This document shows, piece after piece, positions 34,258 through 42,973 of a DNA stretch of 57,739 nucleotides. This DNA is from an uncultured bacterium. Lineage in GTDB: Bacteria; Bacillota; Clostridia; Christensenellales; HGM11417. Each line of letters opens with the position of its first letter. Positions within the stretch are counted from its first letter, which is position 1. The stretch covers positions 1-57,739 of the forward strand of contig CAJMQN010000011.1 in assembly GCA_905215695.1 (NCBI GenBank), given 5' to 3'. The notes beneath the pieces are model-generated. The model was not told the origin of the DNA and made no database searches. It saw only the letters and a program-made list of their open reading frames with translations. Position numbers and translations under genes: made by a program.

Positions 34258-34286
34258 TTGACAATATTGCGGGAAAATAGTAAAAT
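34258..34286 (+). promoter_or_regulatory. Promoter of the pgk-tpiA-gpmI operon
   Basis: TTGACA (34258-34263) and TAAAAT (34281-34286) are spaced by 17 bases, about 40 bases before pgk. Confidence 0.85.
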
Positions 34287-34328
34287 AGCAGGGTAATAGA
34301 GAAAACTTTTTGAAAAGGAGATCACCTT

Positions 34329-35627
34329 ATGAACAAGAAGACCGTCAAGGACGTCGATGTCAAGGGCAAACGCGTCCTCGTGCGCGTGGACTTTAACGTG
34401 CCTTTGGACAAGGATAACCGGATTACCGACGAAAATCGCATCAACGGCGCCCTTCCGACCATCAAATATCTCATGGAGCAGGGAGCGAAAGTGATTCTGT
34501 GCTCCCACCTTGGCAAGCCCCACAACATCTTTTCCGAGGGGTTTGGTCTGAATAAGAAGGAGAAAAAGGCGGTTGCCGAGCTTCCCGAGAGCGAGAGGGC
34601 GGCTGCGGAGTCCGAATATATCGAAAAGGCGAAGAAAAACGACCCCAAGAAGTTCTCCTTAAAGCCCGTCGCGGACAGGCTCTCCGAACTTCTGCCCGGC
34701 AAAGTGACGTTTGCCGCGGACCTCGTCGGCGAGGACGCAAAGAAGAAAGCCGCGGCGCTCGAACCCGGTCATGTCCTGCTCCTCGAGAACACGCGGTTCT
34801 ATAAGGGAGAGGAGAAGAACGATCCCAAACTCGCCGAGGAGCTCGCCTCCTTTGCGGACGTCTATGTCAACGACGCGTTCGGTACCGCGCACCGCGCGCA
34901 CGCCTCCACGGCGGGCGTCGCGAAGTTTGTCCCGGTCAGCGTTGCGGGATTTTTGATTGCGAAGGAGCTTGAGGTCATGGGCGGCGCGCTCGAGAACCCC
35001 AAACGCCCCTTTGTCGCGATTCTCGGCGGCGCAAAGGTTTCGGATAAGATCGGCGTCATCAACAACCTCATCGAAAAGGTCGATACCCTCATCATCGGCG
35101 GCGCGATGGCTTATACCTTCCTCAAGGCAAAGGGCTACGGCGTGGGCAAGTCCCTCTGCGAGCTCGACAAGGTTGACCTAGCAAAAGAGCTTATGGAGAA
35201 GGCGGAGAAAAAGGGCGTCAAGATGCTTCTGCCCGTTGACAACGTTGTCGCGCAGGAGTTCTCCAACGACGTACCCTTCAAGACCGTTCCCTCGAATGCC
35301 ATTCCCGAGGACTATGAGGGACTGGACATCGGCGAAAAGACCCGCGAGCTGTACGCCGACGCGGTCAAGAGCGCGGGAACCGTCATTTGGAACGGACCGA
35401 TGGGCGTGTTCGAGATGAGCAATTTCGCGGGCGGAACCAAGGCGGTCGCAAAGGCGCTCGCCGATTCGAACGCCATCACCATCATCGGCGGCGGCGATTC
35501 CGCGGCGGCGGTCGCGCAGCTCGGGTTCGCGGACAAGATGTCGCACATTTCGACGGGCGGCGGCGCTTCCCTCGAATTTTTGGAAGGGTTGGAGCTCCCC
35601 GGAGTCGCCTGCCTGAACGATAAGTAA
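34329..35627 (+). CDS. pgk: Phosphoglycerate kinase
   Basis: 432 residues. It converts 1,3-bisphosphoglycerate and ADP to 3-phosphoglycerate and ATP. Substrate-binding VRVDFNVPLD (near 20-29), the KVSDKIGVINNL hinge and the nucleotide-binding IIGGGDSAAAV and THISTGGGASLE-like C-terminal region are all present. It is slightly longer than the usual 390-400 because of a charged insertion around residues 74-105 (NKKEKKAVAELPESERAAAE), a feature of some Bacillota. AAGGAG precedes the ATG. First gene of a glycolytic operon; gap is not adjacent, which differs from the common gap-pgk-tpi order. Confidence 0.97.
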   Translation: MNKKTVKDVDVKGKRVLVRVDFNVPLDKDNRITDENRINGALPTIKYLMEQGAKVILCSHLGKPHNIFSEGFGLNKKEKKAVAELPESERAAAESEYIEKAKKNDPKKFSLKPVADRLSELLPGKVTFAADLVGEDAKKKAAALEPGHVLLLENTRFYKGEEKNDPKLAEELASFADVYVNDAFGTAHRAHASTAGVAKFVPVSVAGFLIAKELEVMGGALENPKRPFVAILGGAKVSDKIGVINNLIEKVDTLIIGGAMAYTFLKAKGYGVGKSLCELDKVDLAKELMEKAEKKGVKMLLPVDNVVAQEFSNDVPFKTVPSNAIPEDYEGLDIGEKTRELYADAVKSAGTVIWNGPMGVFEMSNFAGGTKAVAKALADSNAITIIGGGDSAAAVAQLGFADKMSHISTGGGASLEFLEGLELPGVACLNDK

Positions 35628-35667
35628 AATACGCGGTTATACGCAGGAAAATTTTAGGAGAACCCTC

Positions 35668-36414
35668 ATGAGAACACCCATTATTGCGGGAAACTGGAAG
35701 ATGAACAAGACGGCGAAGGAGACCAAGGAGCTCCTCGCCGAGCTCGTGCCCCTGGTCGCCGACGCGGCTTGCGAGGTCGTCGTGTGCGTGCCCTTTACGG
35801 ACATCGCCATGGCAAAGCGCATGACCAAAAAGACCAATATCAAGGTCGGCGCGCAGAACATTCATTGGGCGGAGAGCGGCGCCTTTACGGGAGAAATCAG
35901 CGGCGCGATGCTCAAGGAGCTGAAAGTGGAATACGTCGTGGTCGGGCACAGCGAACGCAGACAGTATTTCGGAGAGACGGACGAGACCGTCAACAAGCGC
36001 GTTGCGGCGGCGCTCGCGCACCGTATCCGCCCCATCGTCTGCGTGGGCGAGACCCTCGAGGAGCGGGAGACCGGCAAGACCGAAGAGGTGCTGTTCCGGC
36101 AGATTACCGAGGGGCTCAAAGGATTCAAGTCCAAGGACTTTGACAAGATTGTCATTGCCTACGAGCCCGTGTGGGCAATCGGCACCGGCAAGACCGCGAC
36201 CAAGGAAGAGGCGGACGAGACCATCGGATATATCCGCCGCACCATCGCCAAAAAGTTCTCCAAGAACATCGCGGAGAAGGTTCGGATTCAGTACGGCGGC
36301 AGCATGAACCCGAAAAACGCTTCCGAACTCATGAGCATGCCCGAGATTGACGGCGGACTCATCGGCGGTGCTTCCCTCAAGGCGGAAGATTTTGCGAAGG
36401 TCGTCAAGTACTGA
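35668..36414 (+). CDS. tpiA: Triosephosphate isomerase
   Basis: 248 residues, full length. It interconverts dihydroxyacetone phosphate and glyceraldehyde 3-phosphate. Catalytic residues are Lys11 (GNWKMNK), His94 (GHSERR) and Glu166 (AYEPVWAIGTGK); the phosphate loop YGGSMNP is near 209-215. AGGAGA lies upstream of the ATG, 40 bases after pgk. A terminator-like stem-loop lies between it and gpmI. Confidence 0.97.
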   Translation: MRTPIIAGNWKMNKTAKETKELLAELVPLVADAACEVVVCVPFTDIAMAKRMTKKTNIKVGAQNIHWAESGAFTGEISGAMLKELKVEYVVVGHSERRQYFGETDETVNKRVAAALAHRIRPIVCVGETLEERETGKTEEVLFRQITEGLKGFKSKDFDKIVIAYEPVWAIGTGKTATKEEADETIGYIRRTIAKKFSKNIAEKVRIQYGGSMNPKNASELMSMPEIDGGLIGGASLKAEDFAKVVKY

Positions 36415-36421
36415 TTTGGAA

Positions 36422-36456
36422 GGACCGGGCGGAATTGCCCGGTCCGCATTTTTCTT
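36422..36456 (+). terminator. Terminator/attenuator between tpiA and gpmI
   Basis: GGACCGGGC (36422-36430) pairs perfectly with GCCCGGTCC (36437-36445) around GGAATT, followed by GCATTTTTCTTT. The T run ends just before the GGAGG of gpmI, so part of the transcripts should stop here and gpmI be expressed at a lower level. Confidence 0.75.
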
Positions 36457-36467
36457 TGGAGGTTGAG

Positions 36468-38000
36468 ATGAAAAAGTTTTACGCGCTCATGATCATGGAC
36501 GGGTTCGCCTTCGGCAAGGACAAGAAGGTCTCCGCCATCGACGCGAGCGGTTATCCCAATTTGAAGCGGTATCTCGCGGCGTACCCGAACGCGACGCTCG
36601 GCGCGAGCGGCATGGACGTCGGACTCCCGGACGGGCAGATGGGCAACAGCGAGGTCGGACACCTCAATATCGGCGCGGGCAGGATTGTCTATCAGGAACT
36701 GACCCGCATCACGAAGGCAATCGAGGACGGGGACTTCTTTGAAAATCCCGCGCTCGTTGGGGCGATGGACGCCGCCAAGGCGTCGGGAAAGAAACTGCAT
36801 GTCTATGGACTTCTGTCCTCGGGCGGGGTGCACAGCCACAACAGCCACCTCTACGCGCTCGTTCGCATGGCGAAGGCGCGGGGGCTCGAGAATATCTATA
36901 TCCACTGTTTCATGGACGGACGGGACGTTTCGCCCACGAGCGGCGCGGGCTTTGTGGAAGAATTGCAGGACGTTTTGAAAAAAGAGAAATTCGGCGTAAT
37001 CGCTTCGGTCATGGGCAGATACTACGCCATGGACCGCGACAACCGCTGGGAACGGGTGCAGAAGGCTTACGACTGCATGACGGCGGGAAGTCCGGTCACC
37101 TTCGCGGACGCGAAGGAGGCAATCGAGGCGTCCTACGCTGCGGGGGTCACCGACGAATTTGTGGTGCCCGCGACGATTTTGGAGGACGGAAAACCCAATC
37201 TCATCGGAGAGGGAGACAGCGTAATTTTCTTCAACTTCCGCCCCGACCGCGCGCGGGAGATCACCCGCGCCATGACACAGCCCGGATTCGACGGATTCCC
37301 CGCAAAGCGGCTCGGACTCCGTTACGTCTGCTTTACACAGTACGACGCGACGTTTGCGGGCGTGGAAGTCGCTTTCAAGCCGCAATCCCTCGCGAACACG
37401 CTCGGGGAGTACCTTGCGGCGCAGGGAAAGACGCAGCTCCGCATCGCCGAAACAGAGAAGTACGCGCACGTGACCTTCTTCTTCAACGGCGGCGTGGAGA
37501 AGGCGAACCCCAACGAGGACCGTATTCTCGTGCCTTCGCCCAAGGTTGCGACCTATGACCTTCAACCCGAGATGAGCGCGTACGAGGTCACGGAGAAGGC
37601 GCTTGCCGCCATCGACAGCGGAAAGTACGACGTCATGATTCTGAACTTCGCCAACTGCGACATGGTGGGGCATACGGGAGTATTCGACGCGGCGAAAAAG
37701 GCGGTTGACGTGGTGGACGAGTGCATGGGGAAACTTCTCGACAAGATTGTTTCTGTCGGTGGGTGCGCGCTCGTGACGGCGGACCACGGCAACGCGGACT
37801 GCATGATTGCGTCCGACGGTTCGCCCTTTACCGCGCACACGACCAATCCCGTTCCCGTCCTGTTGGTCTCGGCGGAGAAGAAGAATGCGGTTCTCCGCAA
37901 GGACGGGATTCTCGCGGACCTTGCGCCCACTCTTCTCGACTGCATGGGTCTTCCCGTGCCGCCTGAGATGACGGGAAAGACTTTGATTGTGAGGAACTGA
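36468..38000 (+). CDS. gpmI: Cofactor-independent phosphoglycerate mutase
   Basis: 510 residues, the normal size. It interconverts 3- and 2-phosphoglycerate through a phosphoserine intermediate and needs Mn2+. The active serine is Ser61 in QMGNSEVGHLNIGAGR. Metal ligands are visible in the N-terminal IMDGFAFG and the C-terminal NFANCDMVGHTG and VTADHGNAD. The start at 36468 is set by GGAGG seven bases upstream. It comes last in the glycolytic operon; enolase is not present. The next gene begins four bases after the stop. Confidence 0.97.
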   Translation: MKKFYALMIMDGFAFGKDKKVSAIDASGYPNLKRYLAAYPNATLGASGMDVGLPDGQMGNSEVGHLNIGAGRIVYQELTRITKAIEDGDFFENPALVGAMDAAKASGKKLHVYGLLSSGGVHSHNSHLYALVRMAKARGLENIYIHCFMDGRDVSPTSGAGFVEELQDVLKKEKFGVIASVMGRYYAMDRDNRWERVQKAYDCMTAGSPVTFADAKEAIEASYAAGVTDEFVVPATILEDGKPNLIGEGDSVIFFNFRPDRAREITRAMTQPGFDGFPAKRLGLRYVCFTQYDATFAGVEVAFKPQSLANTLGEYLAAQGKTQLRIAETEKYAHVTFFFNGGVEKANPNEDRILVPSPKVATYDLQPEMSAYEVTEKALAAIDSGKYDVMILNFANCDMVGHTGVFDAAKKAVDVVDECMGKLLDKIVSVGGCALVTADHGNADCMIASDGSPFTAHTTNPVPVLLVSAEKKNAVLRKDGILADLAPTLLDCMGLPVPPEMTGKTLIVRN

Positions 38001-38003
38001 CGA

Positions 38004-38641
38004 ATGGCGATGCTCCCAGTCAAATGCGCCCAATGCGGAGCAAGTATAGAGGTCGATGACACAAAAGAGACCGGAAAATGCCCGTATTGCGGCACAACTT
38101 ACGTCACCCAAAGAGTCGTAAACAACTACAATACGTTTGTTTACGAAAAGGAAACGGTTTTGTGGGCTGGCGGAACGGGAAAGGTTGGGTGTATCGTATA
38201 TGCTGCGAAATTTCTGCTCATTCTCGTTGCACTTTTTGAAATCATTTTCGCTCTCATCGCGGTTTTTTTTGATATCGGGCTGCACGATAAATGGAAAACC
38301 TTTGGCGTCTTGCAGGCGTGTCTCTTGATTCTTGCCGTCATTTTTCCGGTCATGTGCTTTCAGATGATGGGTGTTCGATATTCTCTCACCAATGAACGGG
38401 TTTTCTTTTATTTTGGAATGGGGGATGCAAACCATTTTTGTACACCGAAATCGTCGATATTAAATTGAAGTACGCGTTCTTTGAGCGTGATAAAAAGCGC
38501 GGCACGATTTGGATAAAATTGCGCGACAAGAGACCGAGACCGTTCAGAAATCACCTGCGCTCCGTAGCGGAGCCGGAAAAGGTCTATGCGCTCATAAAGA
38601 GTCGTATGGGCGAACAGATTTGCAAAGAGTCTCAAAAATAG
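38004..38641 (+). pseudogene. Frameshifted zinc-ribbon plus PH-like membrane protein
   Basis: The first frame (38004-38468, 154 residues) has a zinc ribbon (CAQC at the N-terminus, then CPYC about 20 residues later), two membrane segments, and ends with YSLTNERVFFYFGMGDANHF before drifting out. Another frame, one base back, continues naturally from 38438 to 38641 as LYTEIVDIKLKYAFFERD, like the second half of a bacterial PH domain (bPH/YdbT-like). The break falls at a run of five T (38435-38439), so loss of one T in a homopolymer is the simplest explanation, either a real mutation or a sequencing error. The downstream codon does not fit a standard slippery heptamer, so programmed frameshifting is unlikely. 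Function unknown. Confidence 0.7.
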
Positions 38642-38670
38642 TTGTGTTTTTTCGAAGTTTGTGCTATACT
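38642..38670 (+). promoter_or_regulatory. Promoter of secG-rnr
   Basis: TTGTGT (38642-38647) and TATACT (38665-38670) are spaced by 17 bases, with TGC before the -10 (extended -10). Confidence 0.7.
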
Positions 38671-38714
38671 CTTCCAGTATCTGTGTAAAACCACTCGTTG
38701 GAGGCAATGATTCT

Positions 38715-39023
38715 ATGATGAATGCGATGTTAAATATGATGGCGTTGATGGCTGGAGAGGCCGTTACGCCCCTCTATACTGCGGTCAAGATCAGTCTGAT
38801 CGTACTCGTATCTCTCTGCGCACTTTTCCTAATCATCATCATTCTGCTCCAGCCCGGCAACACGCAGGGGCTCGGAGAGATCGCCGGAGCCGCGGAGACC
38901 TTCCTCGGCAAGAACAAGGCGAAGACTCAGGAGGGACGCCTCAAAAAGGCGACCGTCGTCGTTGCGATTATCTTCGTGCTCGCCATCTTGGCGCTGACGA
39001 TTATCATCAACGTGAACTTCTGA
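38715..39023 (+). CDS. secG: Preprotein translocase subunit SecG
   Basis: 102 residues. Two membrane segments (about 22-45 and 78-98) flank the conserved cytoplasmic loop LLQPGNTQGLGEIAGAAETF with the following KTQEGRL-type region. SecG joins SecYE and helps SecA-driven export. The start at 38715 has GGAGG ten bases upstream; a second ATG at 38718 is equally possible. A terminator lies between it and rnr, so rnr is fed by read-through or its own weak promoter. Confidence 0.93.
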   Translation: MMNAMLNMMALMAGEAVTPLYTAVKISLIVLVSLCALFLIIIILLQPGNTQGLGEIAGAAETFLGKNKAKTQEGRLKKATVVVAIIFVLAILALTIIINVNF

Positions 39024-39042
39024 TACGGAATGAACACATAGG

Positions 39043-39077
39043 AGGGCAGTGTCGCTTGGATACTGCCCTCTTTTTTA
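39043..39077 (+). terminator. Terminator after secG
   Basis: GAGGGCAGT (39043-39051) pairs with ACTGCCCTC (39063-39071), followed by TTTTTT. Confidence 0.88.
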
Positions 39078-39104
39078 TCTGAAAGAAAAAAATTTGGAGA
39101 CGGA

Positions 39105-41189
39105 ATGAACTTTAAACAGACGATTTATCAAAAAATTTCCGAGGAAAAACAGGCGCTGACGTTCGCCGAATGGACGGAGAAACTCGGAATTTCCACCCGT
39201 TTCGAGCGGGAACAGCTCAAAAAAGCGGTGGACGCGCTCGCGGCGACCGGAGAGATTGCCGTTGGGAAAAAGGGAAAGATTTCCCTTCCCGAGCGCATGG
39301 GGCTCATCGCGGGAACGGTGGACGGAAACCGAAAGGGCTTTGCCTTCCTGCGCCCCAAGGACGCGAAGGAGACGGACATCTTTCTGCCGCCCCGGGCGCT
39401 CAACGGCGCGATGCACCGGGACGAGGTGATCGTCCGCATCACCGACGAAGAGCGCCGGGAGGGCGAGGTCGTCAAGGTCGTCAGCCGTGGCATGGACATT
39501 GTCGCGGGCACCTTTACGCGCACCGCGAGCTTTGCCTTTGTCGTGCCCTCGGAGAAAAAGTTTTTTAGGGACGTATTCATTCCGCACCCGCCCAAAAAGC
39601 TCAAAAACGGACAGAGAGTTGTCGCGCGGATTACCAAATATTTTGACAACGGCAAGAATCCCGAGGGGGAGATTGCGGAAGTGTTGGGCGGCGGACGGGA
39701 GAGCGATATCCTTGCGATCATCCGTTCCTATCACCTCATCGAGGAATTTCCGCCCGAGGTCGCCGCGGCGGCGGATAAAGTGCCCTCCGTCGTCTCCGAA
39801 AAGGAAATGCGGGGAAGAACGGATTTTACCGGGTTTCCCACGATTACCATTGACGGCGAGGACGCGCGGGATCTCGACGACGCGGTATCCTGTGAGGAGC
39901 ACGCGGACGGGAGCTTTACCCTGCGCGTGCACATTGCGGACGTGACGCACTACGTGAGGGAGAATACACCGCTCGACCGGGAGGCGTATCGGCGCGGAAC
40001 GAGCGCATACTTCCCCGACAGAGTGCTCCCGATGCTGCCCCGCGCGCTCTCCAACGGCATCTGTTCCCTGAACGAGGCAGTGCCCCGGCTCACGCTCTCC
40101 GTGGTCATGCGCATATCTTCCGCGGGGGACGTGCTCTCACATGAGATTCGCGAAGGGGTAATCAAGACCCTGCACCGCATGAATTACACCGAGGTCACCG
40201 CGATTTTGGAGGGAGACGGGGCGCTTGGGGAAAAGTATGCGGACATTCTTCCCATGCTCAAGTCCATGGAAAAGCTCTACGAGGCGCTCGCAAAGAGACG
40301 GACGCACCGCGGAAGTATCGACATGGATTTGTCCGAATTCAAAATTCTGACCAACGACGCGGGGGAGATTACGGACATTGTTCCCTATCCGCGCACGGTA
40401 TCCCACCGCATGATCGAGGAATTCATGATTGTTACCAACGAGGTCGTCGCCGAGCATATGCAGAAGCTCGAACTGCCCTTCCTGTACCGGGTGCACGAGA
40501 TTCCCGACGCCGAAAAGGTGGAGGATTTCGCGCGGTACGTGGCGGCGTTCGGGCTGAAATTGGGCGGCAACCTCAAGGAGATTCACCCCAGCGAGTATCT
40601 CAAACTCTTGGACGCGGCGCGGGAGACGCCCTACTATAACGTCATCAACCGCGTGATGCTCCGCACCATGATGAAGGCGAGATATTCGGAGGAAAATCTC
40701 GGGCACTTCGGGATTTCTTCCAAGTGCTACTGTCACTACACCTCGCCCATTCGCCGGTATCCCGATCTGTTCATTCACCGCATGATCAAGATGCAGTTGC
40801 ACGGCGCGTGGACGGAGGAAAAGCGCAGGCTTTGGCGGGCGCGGGCGGAAGAGGCGGCGGTGCACTGTTCGGACACTGAGCGGAACGCCGACCTTGCCGA
40901 ACGGGACGTGGACGACTACCTCAAAGCCGAGTATATGAAGGCGCACATCGGAGACGAATTCGACGGGATAATCTCCTCGGTCAAAGATTTCGGATTCTTT
41001 GTGGAGCTTCCGAATACAATCGAAGGGCTTGTCCGGGTGGAATCCCTCAAGGGCAGGTACGAATACAACGAGAAGCTCATGTTTTTAAAGGGCGCGGAGA
41101 CCTATCGGCTTGGCGACCCCGTCCGCATTCGCGTCATCGGGGCGGACACCGAAATCAGAAAAATTGACTTTGAAATCGCAGAGAATTGA
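39105..41189 (+). CDS. rnr: Ribonuclease R
   Basis: 694 residues. Order: helix-turn-helix-like N-terminus (about 1-60), cold-shock domains (about 63-215), the RNB catalytic domain (about 240-570) with DGEDARDLDDAVSCE carrying the Mg2+-binding aspartates, and a C-terminal S1 domain (about 610-690, FDGIISSVKDFGFFVELPNT). It is a processive 3'-5' exoribonuclease that can unwind structure and works with tmRNA-SmpB in decay of faulty messages. GGAG precedes the ATG. The next gene, smpB, starts 32 bases after its stop with a separate promoter whose -35 overlaps the end of rnr. Confidence 0.95.
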   Translation: MNFKQTIYQKISEEKQALTFAEWTEKLGISTRFEREQLKKAVDALAATGEIAVGKKGKISLPERMGLIAGTVDGNRKGFAFLRPKDAKETDIFLPPRALNGAMHRDEVIVRITDEERREGEVVKVVSRGMDIVAGTFTRTASFAFVVPSEKKFFRDVFIPHPPKKLKNGQRVVARITKYFDNGKNPEGEIAEVLGGGRESDILAIIRSYHLIEEFPPEVAAAADKVPSVVSEKEMRGRTDFTGFPTITIDGEDARDLDDAVSCEEHADGSFTLRVHIADVTHYVRENTPLDREAYRRGTSAYFPDRVLPMLPRALSNGICSLNEAVPRLTLSVVMRISSAGDVLSHEIREGVIKTLHRMNYTEVTAILEGDGALGEKYADILPMLKSMEKLYEALAKRRTHRGSIDMDLSEFKILTNDAGEITDIVPYPRTVSHRMIEEFMIVTNEVVAEHMQKLELPFLYRVHEIPDAEKVEDFARYVAAFGLKLGGNLKEIHPSEYLKLLDAARETPYYNVINRVMLRTMMKARYSEENLGHFGISSKCYCHYTSPIRRYPDLFIHRMIKMQLHGAWTEEKRRLWRARAEEAAVHCSDTERNADLAERDVDDYLKAEYMKAHIGDEFDGIISSVKDFGFFVELPNTIEGLVRVESLKGRYEYNEKLMFLKGAETYRLGDPVRIRVIGADTEIRKIDFEIAEN

Positions 41190-41214
41190 TTTCGGAAAGG
41201 ATTTGTGGTAAAAT
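41186..41214 (+). promoter_or_regulatory. Promoter of smpB, predicted nearly leaderless
   Basis: TTGATT (41186-41191) and TAAAAT (41209-41214) are spaced by 17 bases, with TGG before the -10. Only 7 bases lie between the -10 and the ATG. The spacer CGGAAAGGATTTGTGG closely resembles that of the promoter at 17007. Confidence 0.7.
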
Positions 41215-41221
41215 AGACCAA

Positions 41222-41674
41222 ATGAAAATCATTGCAGAGAACAAAAAGGCGCGTTTCGACTACTTTGTGGAAGAGACCTTCGAGGCGGGAATCCGTCTTG
41301 ACGGGGCGGAGGTCAAGTCGCTTCGGGCGGGCAATTGCTCGCTCCGGGACTGCTTTGCCTTTCTGCGGGAGGGGAGCGTCTGGCTCAAGAACGCGTATAT
41401 CGCGCCCTATGAGAAGATGTCCGCGTTCAACGAGCGCGAGCCGCGGCGGGATCGTCGCCTGCTCCTGCACAAGCGGGAGATTGACCGGCTCGCGGGCAAA
41501 ATCAACCAAAAGGGTCTCACCCTCGTGCCTTTAAAGCTCTACTTCAAGGACGCGCTCGTGAAGGTGGAGCTCGGACTCTGCCGCGGCAAGCAGAGTTTCG
41601 ACAAGCGCGAGGTGACCAAGGACCGCGAGGTCAAACGGAGTCTCGAGCGCGCAATCAAAGATTACAATCGATGA
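41222..41674 (+). CDS. smpB: SsrA-binding protein SmpB
   Basis: 150 residues, standard length. It binds tmRNA and brings it to stalled ribosomes. Family landmarks are EAGIRLDGAEVKSLRAGNCS, the central KLYFKDALVKVELGLCRGKQ and the basic C-terminal tail that enters the mRNA channel. The start at 41222 has no ribosome binding site and sits 7 bases after a promoter -10. The expected partner ssrA lies 2.2 kb downstream, after two methionine genes. Confidence 0.96.
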   Translation: MKIIAENKKARFDYFVEETFEAGIRLDGAEVKSLRAGNCSLRDCFAFLREGSVWLKNAYIAPYEKMSAFNEREPRRDRRLLLHKREIDRLAGKINQKGLTLVPLKLYFKDALVKVELGLCRGKQSFDKREVTKDREVKRSLERAIKDYNR

Positions 41675-41686
41675 GAGGAAAATATT

Positions 41687-42955
41687 ATGAAGGAAAGACA
41701 TCTCGACACCCTTTGCGTACAGGCGGGATACACACCCGCGGACGGTGAACCCCGGGTCACGCCCGTCGTGCAGTCCACGACCTTTGCCTACGATTCCGCG
41801 GAAAAACTCGCGAATCTTTTTGACCTGAAGGAATCCGGCTACTTCTATTCCCGGCTCGGAAATCCGACCTGCGGCGTTCTCGAGGAGAAGGTCGCCGCGC
41901 TCGAGGGCGGGCTTGCGGGGCTTGCCACGGCGAGCGGGCAGTCCGCGAACATGCTCGCGCTCCTCAACGTCTGCCATGCGGGCGACCACGTGATTTCGGC
42001 GTCCGCAATCTACGGCGGAACGTTCAATCTCTTTGACGTGACCCTGCGGAAACTCGGCATCGACACGAGCTTTGTGCGTCCGGACGCGACTGCGGAGGAA
42101 ATCGAGGCGCTCGTGCGCCCGAATACCCGGGTCATCTTCGGCGAGACCATCGCAAACCCCGCCGTTGTCGTTTTGGACTTTGAAAAATTTGCGGGCGTCG
42201 CCAAAAAACACGGAATTCTCTTTGTCGTGGACAACTCGCTCGCGACCGCGTGCCTCTGCCGCCCCCTCGAGCACGGCGCGGACATCGTGACGTACGCTTC
42301 CACCAAATACCTCGACGGACACGCCACGAGCGTGGGCGGACTCATCATCGACGGCGGAAAATTTGCATTCCTCGGCAATCCGCGTTACCCCGAGTTCAAC
42401 GCGCCGGACGAGAGCTATCACGGGCTTGTCTATGCGCGGGACTGCGGCGCGGCGGCGTATATCACCAAGGCGCGGGTTCAGCTCATGCGGGACACGGGCG
42501 CGTGCATGGCGCCCATGAATGCGTTTCTGACCGTTTTGGGCGCGGAGACTCTGCACCTGCGCATGGAGCGGACGAGCGAGAACGCATTAAAAGTCGCGGA
42601 ATTTCTGAAGGCTCGCCCGGAAGTCGAATTCGTCAAGTATCCCAAACTTGCGGGGGACGAGGGCGAAAAGCTCGCGCAGAAGTATCTGCCCGACGGCGGA
42701 AGCGGCATGGTGGTGTTCGGAATCCGGGGCGGAAAAGCCGCCGCGGAGAAGTTTATCGGAAAACTCAAGCTGTTAAGGCTCGTGACGCACATCGCCGACG
42801 TGCGTTCTTCGGTCATTCATCCGGCGAGCACGACGCACCGTCAGCTCTCGGACGAGGCTTTGAAAGAGGCGGGCGTTCCGGCAAATCTGATCCGCATTTC
42901 CGTCGGAATCGAGAACGCGGAGGACATTCTCGCGGATCTCGCGCAGGCGTTTTAA
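41687..42955 (+). CDS. metY: O-acetylhomoserine sulfhydrylase
   Basis: 422 residues of the Cys/Met-metabolism PLP family. It joins O-acetylhomoserine with sulfide to give homocysteine. The PLP lysine is Lys207 in TYASTKYLDGHATS; the N-terminal YFYSRLGNPT and STTFAY stretches and the length favour MetY over cystathionine enzymes. GAGGAA precedes the ATG, 12 bases after smpB. The following gene makes its substrate, so both form a two-step methionine module. Other sulfur acceptors cannot be excluded. Confidence 0.92.
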   Translation: MKERHLDTLCVQAGYTPADGEPRVTPVVQSTTFAYDSAEKLANLFDLKESGYFYSRLGNPTCGVLEEKVAALEGGLAGLATASGQSANMLALLNVCHAGDHVISASAIYGGTFNLFDVTLRKLGIDTSFVRPDATAEEIEALVRPNTRVIFGETIANPAVVVLDFEKFAGVAKKHGILFVVDNSLATACLCRPLEHGADIVTYASTKYLDGHATSVGGLIIDGGKFAFLGNPRYPEFNAPDESYHGLVYARDCGAAAYITKARVQLMRDTGACMAPMNAFLTVLGAETLHLRMERTSENALKVAEFLKARPEVEFVKYPKLAGDEGEKLAQKYLPDGGSGMVVFGIRGGKAAAEKFIGKLKLLRLVTHIADVRSSVIHPASTTHRQLSDEALKEAGVPANLIRISVGIENAEDILADLAQAF

Positions 42956-42973
42956 GCGCCGGGGAGGGGAGCC

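Noticed and set aside
36288..38435. 715-codon open frame on the minus strand
   Set aside because: It lies fully opposite tpiA/gpmI, which are certain, and its composition (rich in Arg, His, Val) is typical of an antisense frame of GC-rich DNA.
38430..38445. Programmed -1 frameshift site
   Set aside because: The T5 run allows slippage of the P-site codon but the A-site codon does not re-pair in the new frame, and no downstream pseudoknot is seen.
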